A DNA stretch of 29,668 nt from Methanobacteriota archaeon (GCA_023457135.1 JAEWMO010000038.1:1-29668); one strand, 5' to 3'; counted from the first letter of the stretch, positions 6,814 to 13,835 are shown. Notes: generated by a model not told the origin, from the sequence alone. Numbers and translations are program-made.

Positions 6814-8258
6814 AGCCGAAAAAACCTATCAGAGCTTCTTTCATTTTGGCGATATCCCTGGTAATTGTCCTGGCATGCACGCCTGCAGTATATGCTGATG
6901 AAAAAACGACTCCGGAGTACGGTCTTCAGATTCAAGGAGTACCTTATCATTTCCCACCGCCCCTTCCGGGGGAGGAAATAAACGAATCGATGATGACCGG
7001 ACTTCCTGAATCCGAACACGCCTTAAGGGAATCAATACCCAGCCGGGATTCTTATGCAACCCTCCATCTGTATGAAGGCTGGAACTACGTATCTATACCG
7101 CTGTGGCTCGAAGATGGTTACAACACATACTTTCCAGCAGTCTTTGGCAGAGACAATGGAGCCAATGTTTCTGTCATCTGTAGGTGGGATAGTGAGCACC
7201 AAACATATGTTCAGGCAGTAACCGGCCATGTCATCGTCCCTCTTGAAGGGTTCATGGTAAAAGCGAACGAGGAACAGGATGTTCCGCTCCATTTCAAGGA
7301 AGAACAGTATCAGACCGTTCCAACGAGAGATCTCTATGAAGGTGCAAATCTTGTTGGTAGTTGGGGTTTCACGGGGTGGTCCGCTCATGACACCTTCATA
7401 TCGGTGAACGATGCCTGGACTCAGGCAACGGGCTACGACAACGAGCTCCATCAGTCCGAGACGACCATCATCAACGGTGGAAGCGGCATTTACAGCGACG
7501 AGCGCATAATCTATCCGAAAAAGGCTTACTGGTTATGGATGGATAATCCCGCCACCCTGGTTCCCTTGAAAGCGACGAAAGACAATCATGATGAGGATTA
7601 CCCCCAGGTCGGGGTGGAGTGGGTGACTGAGTATGATTCTTCCAGTCCTCTGCCGTTGAGTGACGATAACGCTATTGGATTCTACAATACACTTGGAAAT
7701 GCAGGATGGGTCCAGATGTTCGAATATGGTAATACCGAGACCGATGGGAGCCATTTTACTGCAGCAACTGAGGACTGGCAGTATATTGATGGGGTTGACA
7801 TTGCTTACTACTCAGGTCATGCCTCCTATCACTGGCTAGACCTGGGTCCTGGTCTTTTAAATGTTGTACCTTATACTCTCTGCGAATGGGGAGATCATGA
7901 TCTTGAGTGGATATTTCTCCATGGGTGTCATACAACTGCACTTCCTGTAGACTTTAAGAGTCTGCCGCACTGGGCGATGAACGGGGTTCATCTGGTGTGC
8001 GGATACATTACTGTCGGCTGGGATACAAACGATGGAGCAACTCTTGCTACCCGCCTCCTGAATGGGGAGACAGTCAAAGACGCATGGTTCAATGCGATTG
8101 ATGAAACGCATGATTCTAACTTTATATTAAGAGTGATCGGCGAGAATGAAGCCTGCGGGAATGATCATATCTGGGGCAGTGGATCAGTAATTTCCGATCC
8201 GCCTGTTGACGGCACTATGTACGATGAGTGGATTTATTATTGCGATGACAATCAATGA
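6810..8258 (+). CDS. Secreted DUF6345 protein, caspase-fold-like
   Basis: 482 residues. An N-terminal export signal (hydrophobic core ILAISLVIVLACTPAV) contains both an AYA-like cleavage site and a possible lipobox ending at Cys23. Residues about 60-250 hold two related beta-rich segments, each with a GWN or GAN strand (YEGWNYVSIPLWL and LYEGANLVGSWGF) and each ending in a W-rich PLEGFMV or KKAYWLWM strand. The C-terminal half matches the DUF6345 pattern: FYNTLGNAGW, YYSGHASYHW with His337, then EWGDHDLEWIFLHGCHT with Cys373, then NGVHLVCGYITV. The order of hydrophobic strand, Gly-His, hydrophobic strand, Cys is that of clan CD peptidases; activity is only an inference. Start: ATG at 6810 after GGGATGATTGA. 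GC is lower than in neighbouring housekeeping genes, suggesting transfer. Confidence 0.75.
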   Translation: MKPKKPIRASFILAISLVIVLACTPAVYADEKTTPEYGLQIQGVPYHFPPPLPGEEINESMMTGLPESEHALRESIPSRDSYATLHLYEGWNYVSIPLWLEDGYNTYFPAVFGRDNGANVSVICRWDSEHQTYVQAVTGHVIVPLEGFMVKANEEQDVPLHFKEEQYQTVPTRDLYEGANLVGSWGFTGWSAHDTFISVNDAWTQATGYDNELHQSETTIINGGSGIYSDERIIYPKKAYWLWMDNPATLVPLKATKDNHDEDYPQVGVEWVTEYDSSSPLPLSDDNAIGFYNTLGNAGWVQMFEYGNTETDGSHFTAATEDWQYIDGVDIAYYSGHASYHWLDLGPGLLNVVPYTLCEWGDHDLEWIFLHGCHTTALPVDFKSLPHWAMNGVHLVCGYITVGWDTNDGATLATRLLNGETVKDAWFNAIDETHDSNFILRVIGENEACGNDHIWGSGSVISDPPVDGTMYDEWIYYCDDNQ

Positions 8259-8267
8259 GAGGAGAAA

Positions 8268-9230
8268 ATGGGGAAAAAAGCATTATTAGCGGGATTCGCA
8301 GTCTTAATACTGGGAATCATTATTGTGGGCCTCGGGCTGGCCTATCACCAACAGACAGCGGAAGGAGTCAATGACAGCAGTATTCCATTTATTCCAAAAA
8401 TTGCCGGGTCATCGGGACCGTATATCCTCGCCGCCCCGTTTCCGGTCGTGAACGATTCGTATCCAATATACCAGACCGTCACTCCCGGGGCCGCATCCGA
8501 GGAAGTCCGGCGTCTCGGGAATCTATTTGGTTTAGCCGGGGAGATGAAGTCCGTGCCGTCAAGCAGTACTGTTCGGCTTGTTGACGATTCAAAAGATCCT
8601 GCGGCGGAGTTGTCGTATTATACGAATTCTGGAGCATTCTTTTATAGCATCCCGGAAAAGATGCACCCAAATGCCCCAGACAAACAGGCGGATCTTCCAT
8701 CGGATGAGGAGACCCGCAAAATCGTGACAAATTACCTGGCAGAACGAGGCCTTCTTCCCGAGGATGTGTATTTCGAGAAAGTGAACGTTAAAGATCAGTA
8801 TGCGCACACGGACCTGACCTCTACCACGGTGTATAACCTTACAAAACACGTCTCATTCATCAAGGAGATCCAGGGTCTCCGTGTGTACAATGCGGGTATC
8901 GGTGCAACAATCAACGAAAGAGGAGAAGTGGTGAGCGCCGGAAGTTCGCTACGGGAACTAAATCCCGAACCTGTCCGGTATGTAAAGATTGTGGCACCGG
9001 AAGAGGCGTATCAGCGGCTTATTGCCGGGGACGTCGTGATAAAACTGCTCCCTGATGGTTACGACGAGGTTGTGGTGAGCGACATCTCGCTCGGCTACTG
9101 GATGGAGATCAAAACGGAGCCCCAGAAGTACGTACTCCCCGTGTACGTGTTCTCGGGTGTGACCCCGAGCGGGGTGCACAGGCAGTATGTCTCAGCGGTC
9201 GATCCGTCCGAGATGCAGTATCTCACCTGA
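8268..9230 (+). CDS. Membrane-anchored extracellular protein of unknown function, operon partner of the DUF6345 protein
   Basis: 320 residues. One N-terminal membrane helix (about 5-26, LLAGFAVLILGIIIVGLGLA) is followed by a long exported domain. Two parts resemble PepSY- or YycI-like alpha/beta units: GLRVYNAGIGATINERGEVV with AGSSLRELNP, and a later EEAYQRLIAGDVV segment followed by a beta strand, YVLPVYVF. I cannot name the family. It starts nine bases after the DUF6345 stop with GAGGAG before the ATG, so the two are one operon. It could be an inhibitor, chaperone or substrate-binding partner of the exported DUF6345 protein. T-rich sequence follows. Confidence 0.6.
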   Translation: MGKKALLAGFAVLILGIIIVGLGLAYHQQTAEGVNDSSIPFIPKIAGSSGPYILAAPFPVVNDSYPIYQTVTPGAASEEVRRLGNLFGLAGEMKSVPSSSTVRLVDDSKDPAAELSYYTNSGAFFYSIPEKMHPNAPDKQADLPSDEETRKIVTNYLAERGLLPEDVYFEKVNVKDQYAHTDLTSTTVYNLTKHVSFIKEIQGLRVYNAGIGATINERGEVVSAGSSLRELNPEPVRYVKIVAPEEAYQRLIAGDVVIKLLPDGYDEVVVSDISLGYWMEIKTEPQKYVLPVYVFSGVTPSGVHRQYVSAVDPSEMQYLT

Positions 9231-9235
9231 AACAA

Positions 9236-9245
9236 TCCCTTTTTC
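9236..9245 (+). terminator. T-run terminator after the DUF6345 operon
   Basis: CCCTTTTTC begins a few bases past the stop codon at 9230. Oligo-T runs are the usual archaeal termination signal. Confidence 0.45.
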
Positions 9246-9289
9246 TACTGAAACAGTTGTTCTGCGCAATACGAGTTGCACGAGCACTC

Positions 9290-9630
9290 ATCCCAGAAAC
9301 CGCGAAGTTCAGGGGTTGTTGGCGATACCCCCTTCGTGTCTCGCAGCCTCGCGATGCTCAAACTTCAGGCGTCGTCCGTCGTACTCACGAACCGTCGCAA
9401 GTTACACCTTCGGTGCACCGGCTCCGCTCCTGATAGGGAGATACAGTAACCCTCTACCGAACTTCGCGTTCTTCGCATCTACGATGCTCAAGCTCTGGCC
9501 CTTCGGCCCGTCACACACTGTGTGAGTCGGCAGAGTGGGTAGTGATAGGGCCACACGCAAAGTCGCGAAGGAGTCTCGTACGGCGAAGCCTAGTGGCTTC
9601 TCGAACCCCGATCCTCAACCCGTTGTGTGG
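9290..9630. repeat. Degenerate hairpin-array region
   Basis: No plausible gene. Several short perfect hairpins are visible: CACC-TTC-GGTG (9405-9415), GGCC-CTTC-GGCC (9497-9508), TCACAC-ACT-GTGTGA (9511-9525) and GAAGCC-TAGT-GGCTTC (9585-9600). Phrases such as GATGCTCAAGCTCTGG and GGCTTCTCGAA recur in changed form in the array at 15765-16050 (GGTGCTCAAGCTCCGG, GGCTTCTCAAA). I read it as a decayed relative of that element. Confidence 0.55.
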
Positions 9631-9679
9631 TCTCCGCGACGTAGACCGCATGATCTCCCTCGTCGCGAGAAAGATCCCT

Positions 9680-9801
9680 CTCCGATGTCCGATTCCCCAG
9701 GTGAGGATTTTATCGCCTCATTTTTGCAAACTGTCGACGGACGTGTAGTTGAACTGGCAGTAAAACGTAAATATCCAAACGTTCAGGCCATTGTGCGGAT
9801 G
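9680..9801 (+). promoter_or_regulatory. Promoter cassette copy B
   Basis: Carries TCGCCTCATTTTTGCAAAC, CGGACGTGTAG at 9738-9748, and a TATA-like GTAAATATCC at 9767-9776. The TATA centre is 28 bases from the ATG at 9799 and 33 bases from CGGACGTGTAG, the same geometry as copy A. Confidence 0.6.
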
Positions 9802-9910
9802 CCCAAAACAGCGTTCGCAAAACGGCGGAGGCTCACCCCATCCGTCCAAGGCTGGGTGAACCCCCCACTGCCCGAAGGCGAAAGAGTGGCTCGCATTCCA
9901 CGTACTTAAG
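9791..9910 (+). repeat. 119/120-bp dispersed repeat, copy B
   Basis: Second copy of the sequence at 6605-6723, ending at the same CACGTACTTAAG. One extra C in a C-run shifts the reading frame relative to copy A. It is directly followed by a gene fragment. Confidence 0.85.
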
Positions 9911-10150
9911 CACGTATATCAACCCACACCTATATCAGATCTTGAGATCTGGCTCGGTTGGAAGGATGAATCGCCACCGACCTATATCGGGACAAAGATC
10001 TGGGATCATCAGGGGGATGGCACTGATAATCTCGCCTTGTGCATCAATGCGATCGGATTCCAGAACATCCACGACTGGAGACTCCGGGTAACCGACAGTT
10101 ACGGCGGAGACCAGGGCTACATCGAGGAGTTTTACGACCTCGTCGGATAA
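9860..10150 (+). pseudogene. C-terminal fragment of an unknown surface-type protein
   Basis: From about 9911 an open frame with no usable start codon reads LEIWLGWKDESPPTYIG and later DWRLRVTDSYGG, ending at a TAA at 10148-10150. The frame is open upstream only to 9860, inside repeat copy B, where an extra C separates it from the ATG at 9799. Its composition resembles a real, beta-rich, Trp- and Asp-rich protein end. I take it as a truncated gene whose 5' end was replaced by the promoter cassette and repeat, then frameshifted. I do not recognise the family. Confidence 0.55.
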
Positions 10151-10168
10151 ACACTCTATCCTTTTTTA
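10151..10168 (+). terminator. T-run terminator
   Basis: Six T residues at 10162-10167 directly follow the stop of the gene fragment. Confidence 0.5.
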
Positions 10169-10172
10169 GCTT

Positions 10173-10760
10173 ATGGACAGATTACATCATATGAACTACC
10201 CGCTGGCGTTGGCATCCGCAGTATTCTTCTGGATGCCGGTTACCTATGCCCTGTTACCGGTATTTCCGTATAGCGGCCCGGTCCTGGTTACCACGGTTCT
10301 GGTTGCAACATGCGCCCTATCCACCGCCGGTATACTGCTCATCCTTCTTTCAGGGAAGTTCACAAAACCAGTTCAACGATATCTCGTCGTCCCGCTCATC
10401 CTGGATCTTCTCGCTGTCCTCGTGTCAGGGGTGCTCCTTGCTCTCATCGGCGGATCGATTCCACGCGGCATTCCAGAGTCCTGCTGGGCCGGCTGGGCAG
10501 CCGGGATACTGCTTCTCGCCCCCTGTTCCATGGCGGTGTCCTATGCCATCCCGGTAGACCAGCGGGTCAGGTCTGTGTCTATCGCGCTCACCGCAATCAT
10601 GTGTGTACCCGCCACAATCGCCATGATTATTCTGGTGCGGGACTATCCACGCGGGATGTTCGAGTCGGCGCTCGGGATGATGGCGATATACTGGATTGTA
10701 TGCATGCCCGTGATCGGGATATGTTACCTTGCCATGGCGTGGAATGCGAAGGATGGGTGA
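10173..10760 (+). CDS. Multi-pass membrane protein of unknown function
   Basis: 195 residues with about six hydrophobic spans (roughly 8-28, 35-60, 70-93, 103-123, 132-152 and 165-190) joined by short loops. No catalytic motif or recognised family. The ATG at 10173 lies very close to the preceding T-run and has no clear ribosome site; the ATG at 10191 is an alternative that still keeps the first span. Copy C of the promoter cassette begins at its 3' end. It is probably real because the hydrophobic pattern runs through the whole frame. Confidence 0.6.
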   Translation: MDRLHHMNYPLALASAVFFWMPVTYALLPVFPYSGPVLVTTVLVATCALSTAGILLILLSGKFTKPVQRYLVVPLILDLLAVLVSGVLLALIGGSIPRGIPESCWAGWAAGILLLAPCSMAVSYAIPVDQRVRSVSIALTAIMCVPATIAMIILVRDYPRGMFESALGMMAIYWIVCMPVIGICYLAMAWNAKDG

Positions 10761-10891
10761 CAGAACAGTCCATCTCCTCCACCCCCGCCTTCCGAGGCGG
10801 GTTCGATCGCCCCGCTTCTGCGAACAGTCGGCGGACGTGGAGAGAAACCGGACAGAATTTATAAATAAACCCACGTCCAGGTTCCTGTATG
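10760..10891 (+). promoter_or_regulatory. Promoter cassette copy C
   Basis: Contains CTCCTCCACCCCCG, a small hairpin CCCGCC ... GGCGGG, GATCGCC, GCGAACAGTCGG, CGGACGTGGAG (10832-10842), GGACAGAA and a strong TATA box TTTATAAATA at 10858-10867. The TATA centre is 27 bases from the ATG at 10889. It is very similar to copy D from GGACAGAATTTATAAAT to the start codon. Confidence 0.75.
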
Positions 10892-10945
10892 ACGGAGCCG
10901 GGCCCGGATGGATACGATACTTACGCGAGCACTGAGCAGGGATGA
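10889..10945 (+). pseudogene. Internally deleted copy of the 12245 gene
   Basis: An 18-codon frame, MTEPGPDGYDTYASTEQG. Its first half matches the start of the gene at 12245 (MEPTPDKYDKE) and its last codons match that gene's true end (MEQG, stop). Everything between has been deleted. The GGGATGA over its stop, the likely ribosome site for the next frame, is kept as in the full operon. It may now serve only as a leaderless leader peptide. Confidence 0.65.
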
Positions 10946-10954
10946 TTCAGTCCG

Positions 10955-11143
10955 ATGAGGCTCTCGCTCTCCGCAAACTTCCACCGCCTCCGCGATCACC
11001 TCTCCCGGAGCCGGCTGCGGTTCGTAATCCCGCCGCTCGTTGCGGTCATCGCGTGGGCCGTCTGGGTAGGTGTCGCCGGCATCGCCTCAGGTCAGCCGGG
11101 GCTGTGCCTCTTCTGCTTCCAGGGGTCTACGAGAGAGGAGTAA
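10955..11143 (+). pseudogene. Truncated copy of the membrane protein at 12682
   Basis: 62 codons. Residues 1-49 are nearly the same as the N-terminus of the 12682 protein (MRLSLSANFHRLRDHLSRSR against MRLSLSANLHRLRDHLSQSR, then a shared first membrane span). After GQPG the match ends and an unrelated tail, FCFQGSTREE, leads to a stop directly abutting the ATG of the next gene. It could still be translated as a one-span peptide that couples translation to the next gene. I read it as a recombination remnant. Confidence 0.75.
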
Positions 11144-11917
11144 ATGAGCAGAGACATTAAAGGGCGGGCACGTTTCGTGCTCCTGACGTTACTCCTGATG
11201 AGTATGAGCATTGTGACGGCGGTGAGTGCAGGCGAAGAAGATAGTGGGAACGTAATCATCGCCGGTACCGGTGCGCCGATAACTATCACTGTCATCTCCC
11301 CGAATGAAGATGCGGAGGGCTGGATCGACGTCGTTCCGCCTCACGTTGCAGTTGTCGGCGAAATCGACGCCCCTTCCGGCGTACGGAGCGTGCTCGTTCA
11401 AAGTGAGATAGGGGAAGTTTCATGCGGGAACGATACGACATTTTTATGCTCTGTGCCGGTCTCTAAAGGGGAGAACAGAATCAGGGTCATAGTGACCGAC
11501 AACCTCGGGAACCGGGCCGAAAAAAGCCTGAACGTGACCATTCACAGCGGAATACCTCCACCGCCAGCGATCACTGTTTCGGGCAGGGTAACAGATCCCG
11601 AAGGTAACCCGATTCACAACGCATCCGTGCGATTTGAATCGGTATTTGATCTGGACGGCGAGATCCTCTCGGTGACGAATACGACTGAGAAAGATGGCAG
11701 ATACCTGATCAAGAACGCACTTGGATACCGGCAGACCATCATCGTTCAGAAAGAGGGTTACCTCCCCCTCCAGCGCGAGATTATCTTTGAAGATCTGACA
11801 AACGAACTTGACCTGGAATTGAGCCCCTCCGGAAGAGAGGTTCCAGGATTCGGTCTACAGGCAGGTATCATTGGGGTGCTCGGGGCATTATTGGTCCGTC
11901 AGGGCAAGAAGAAGTGA
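11144..11917 (+). CDS. Exported surface protein with carboxypeptidase-regulatory-like domain and PGF-CTERM anchor
   Basis: 257 residues. A signal peptide (VLLTLLLMSMSIVTAVSAG) precedes an Ig-like or cadherin-like beta domain at about 40-130, with a cysteine pair in SCGNDTTFLCSV and the segment ENRIRVIVTDNLGN. Residues about 140-225 form a carboxypeptidase-regulatory-like fold (VSGRVTDPEGNPIHNASVRF, then KDGRYLI). The C-terminus VPGFGLQAGIIGVLGALLV followed by basic residues is a PGF-CTERM signal, cut by archaeosortase and replaced by a lipid anchor. Several N-x-T/S sites fit an S-layer-type glycoprotein. The start ATG touches the preceding stop (TAAATG) with GAGAGGAG before it. Confidence 0.85.
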   Translation: MSRDIKGRARFVLLTLLLMSMSIVTAVSAGEEDSGNVIIAGTGAPITITVISPNEDAEGWIDVVPPHVAVVGEIDAPSGVRSVLVQSEIGEVSCGNDTTFLCSVPVSKGENRIRVIVTDNLGNRAEKSLNVTIHSGIPPPPAITVSGRVTDPEGNPIHNASVRFESVFDLDGEILSVTNTTEKDGRYLIKNALGYRQTIIVQKEGYLPLQREIIFEDLTNELDLELSPSGREVPGFGLQAGIIGVLGALLVRQGKKK

Positions 11918-12154
11918 TATTGTGTTATTTCTATGCAGGATGCGAAAATATCGCCGGTTGCCTTCACCTCCGGTCGTGAAAGAGAACATAGACCTGGTAG
12001 TTGATGGATTGCACTTCTCAGTTTGGTGCTGAGGACAACAAAGACAGAAAAGCAGGCAAATCAGTTGAATTCGTCCCAAAGGATCCTACATCGCTTAAAG
12101 CGATCCTCATTGCGGTCACATCTCCTCTGAAGGAATCGAATGAACGCACGGGAT
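11918..12154. other. Intergenic stretch, no gene supported
   Basis: A 72-codon frame from 12001 is open but has no recognisable features and runs into promoter cassette D, so I do not call it. One 6-bp hairpin, ATCGCT-TAA-AGCGAT, lies near 12090. Confidence 0.4.
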
Positions 12155-12247
12155 GTGAAAGCAGCCTCACTTTTGCAGAGAGCCTCCGTATGTGTAGAGT
12201 GAAAGGACAGAATTTATAAATATCCCCACATCCAGGCTCCTCTTATG
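12155..12247 (+). promoter_or_regulatory. Promoter cassette copy D
   Basis: Contains GCCTCACTTTTGCAGAGAG, CCGTATGTGTAGAG, GGACAGAA, and the TATA box TTTATAAATA at 12213-12222. The centre is 27-28 bases from the ATG at 12245, again a leaderless geometry. Copies C and D share almost the whole stretch from the TATA box to the start codon. Confidence 0.75.
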
Positions 12248-12677
12248 GAACCGACCCCGGATAAATACGATAAAGAACTTGGATTCGTATTCGGGCTTCT
12301 GCTGGTCATCATCTGGATTGCCCTGCTGCTCTTCATTGAAAACGCCTTCTTCCCGCGCCAGGGTCTCTGGCAAAACCCATTCACCGCCTGGCTTACCCTG
12401 GGCCTTCTCCCGTTCGTCATGATGAGCGGGGACCACCTGATATATCGCCGGAAACTGGGCGGCATCGAGACCGTTCGCAGCGTAATCGGGCTCAAGAGCA
12501 ACCTCCTGGGCTTTTTGCTGTGGTTCCCTGTTCTCGGAATATTTGCATCTTGGGGACTACGCCCTTCCCTATCAGGTCAACGGGGTGGGCGGTCTTCTCA
12601 CGATCCTCGTCCTGTATCTGGCATGGGACTGGAGCGCAACACGGAGAAATCCTCACCCGAACATGGAACAGGGGTGA
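12245..12677 (+). pseudogene. Membrane protein with a probable frameshift (first gene of a two-gene operon)
   Basis: The frame from ATG 12245 gives two membrane spans (FVFGLLLVIIWIALLLFI and a second near WLTLGLLPFVMM), then a third that breaks at about 12540. Read as is, it continues in a Ser/Arg-rich unnatural tail to 12682. Shifting frame near the T-run at 12541-12543 gives HLGDYALPYQVNGVGG, a hydrophobic span LLTILVLYLAW and a clean end at TGA 12675-12677. The deleted copy at 10889 ends in the same shifted frame, supporting the shifted reading. It may be a sequencing error, a real mutation or programmed shifting. Family unknown. Confidence 0.65.
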
Positions 12678-12681
12678 TCTG

Positions 12682-13257
12682 ATGAGGCTCTCGCTCTCCG
12701 CAAACCTCCACCGCCTCCGCGATCACCTCTCCCAAAGCCGGCTGCGGTTCGTAATCCCGCCGCTTGTTGCGGTCATCGCGTGGGCAGTGGGGATAGGCGT
12801 CGCCAGCATCGCCTCGGGCCACCCGGGGCCCATACCGCTCTACGCCCTCCTCACCCTCTTTCTGGTGCTCATGATCCTGGCAGTTGCGGGGGCCGCCACG
12901 CCGTTCCCGCTTGTTGCAGGCGTCCTCTCGTTTCACGGGCGGATACAGACGATGCTCGTTACCGCCGCAGCAATGACCCCGCTGGTATTCCCCCTGTTCA
13001 TCACCCCCCACCGCTGGAGAGGCGAGCCACCGCTGCTCGCTGACAGGCTGCCGATCTTCGGGCGGCTTTTTGACGACATCATGAACGCCCTGCCGCTCGT
13101 GAAAGACTCATTAGCATATGAACTGGTATTTTCAGCCTTCACGTTTCTCGGGTTCTACCTCGAATGCGTGCTGGTTGCCACCGTCTTCTATGTCATCCTC
13201 CGGGTGGCTATCTTCCTTCGCCGCCCGGACCTTGAAGGTGGAGGTAACACGGAATGA
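12682..13257 (+). CDS. Multi-pass membrane protein, family not recognised
   Basis: 191 residues from ATG 12682, which follows GGGGTGA at ribosome-site distance. A basic N-terminus (residues 1-22) precedes about five membrane spans: FVIPPLVAVIAWAVGIGVA, LLTLFLVLMILAVAG, one around MLVTAAAMTPLVFPLF, one around 135-160, and a C-terminal LECVLVATVFYVILRVAIF. A longer open frame upstream from 12520 is out of place, because it overlaps the frameshifted gene and lacks a ribosome site. The gene forms an operon with the upstream membrane protein under promoter cassette D. A truncated copy lies at 10955. I do not recognise a function. Confidence 0.7.
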   Translation: MRLSLSANLHRLRDHLSQSRLRFVIPPLVAVIAWAVGIGVASIASGHPGPIPLYALLTLFLVLMILAVAGAATPFPLVAGVLSFHGRIQTMLVTAAAMTPLVFPLFITPHRWRGEPPLLADRLPIFGRLFDDIMNALPLVKDSLAYELVFSAFTFLGFYLECVLVATVFYVILRVAIFLRRPDLEGGGNTE

Positions 13258-13292
13258 AACCCCATCAATAGCCGGCAGAGAAACCGGGCCAA

Positions 13293-13300
13293 AGTATATC
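13293..13300 (+). promoter_or_regulatory. TATA box for hicB
   Basis: AGTATATC lies about 68 bases before the hicB ATG, predicting a leader of about 40 bases that includes the GAGGAGAG ribosome site. It does not belong to the cassette family. Confidence 0.45.
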
Positions 13301-13364
13301 GCCAGACAAGTCGAATACCACACTAATCGCCCCTGCTCTGATCGAATAGAGGAGAGATGAACCC

Positions 13365-13580
13365 ATGAAGACCTTAAAGATCATCGTCGAGAAACACCCT
13401 GACGGCTATGTCGCCTACCCCCTGGGTCTGAAAGGAGTCGTCGTCGCGGAGGGGGACACCTACGAAGAGGCGCTTGCCGAGGTGAAATCTGCCATACAGT
13501 TTCATATCGAGACCTTCGGGAACGATGCGTTCGAGAACAACGATATCATGGAGACCTTCGTCGCCGAAGTGGCCGTCTAG
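13365..13580 (+). CDS. hicB: HicB-like antitoxin
   Basis: 71 residues with the HicB/UPF0150 pattern: an N-terminal strand (LKIIVEKHPDGYVAYPLGLKG) in a partly degraded RNase H-like fold, then GDTYEEALAEVKSAIQFHIETFG, the conserved helix. HicB proteins bind and block the HicA mRNA interferase and often repress their operon; this short form has no obvious C-terminal DNA-binding domain. GAGGAGAG precedes the ATG. The toxin partner directly downstream is only an 18-codon stub, so this antitoxin is probably orphaned here or acts on a HicA elsewhere. Confidence 0.8.
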   Translation: MKTLKIIVEKHPDGYVAYPLGLKGVVVAEGDTYEEALAEVKSAIQFHIETFGNDAFENNDIMETFVAEVAV

Positions 13581-13637
13581 ATGAAGTTTCCGCACGATGC
13601 GCCCCGGCGGAAGGTGCTGAAGACGCTGGATGCCTGA
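13581..13637 (+). pseudogene. hicA: HicA toxin, N-terminal stub
   Basis: Starts directly after the hicB stop (TAGATG) and reads MKFPHDAPRRKVLKTLDA then TGA. This matches the first helix of HicA toxins, which is normally followed by the catalytic His strand. That part is missing, and the sequence switches at once to an mptD-like fragment. The toxin should be inactive. Confidence 0.7.
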
Positions 13638-13642
13638 CATTC

Positions 13643-13732
13643 ACGATCACCGATCGCAGGAAAGCGGCGTTCGAAGTCGGGATCAAGATCGGCGCCCTCC
13701 TCTATCGGCTCTTCGTCCGGAATTGCCGTTAA
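13643..13732 (+). pseudogene. 5' fragment of mptD
   Basis: The frame reads TITDRRKAAFEVGIKIGALL, almost the start of the intact MptD at 16117 (MITDREKAAFEAGIKLGALY). The start codon has become ACG. After about 25 codons the match fades and a TAA ends the frame. It abuts the hicA stub directly. Confidence 0.75.
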
Positions 13733-13733
13733 A

Positions 13734-13835
13734 CAGTCCTTCTTCTCCGCTCCGCCCCCCGAAGGGGATTGATCGTTCTGCTCTTGTGACCTGCTGAAGG
13801 GTGTGGACAGGTATCAGGCAGAATTCATACTTCAG
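13734..13835 (+). repeat. Decayed fifth copy of the promoter cassette
   Basis: AACAGTCCTTCTTCTCCGC, CCGAAGGGG, GATCG, CTGCTCTTGTGA and GGCAGAATTCATAC follow the order of cassette C (AACAGTCCATCTCCTCC, CCGAGGCGGG, GATCG, CGCTTCTGCGA, GGACAGAATTTATA). The TATA box is damaged. No plus-strand gene follows. Confidence 0.45.

Noticed and set aside
12001..12219. A 72-codon frame between the PGF-CTERM gene and the membrane operon
   Set aside because: No ribosome site, no domain, and its end overlaps promoter cassette D.
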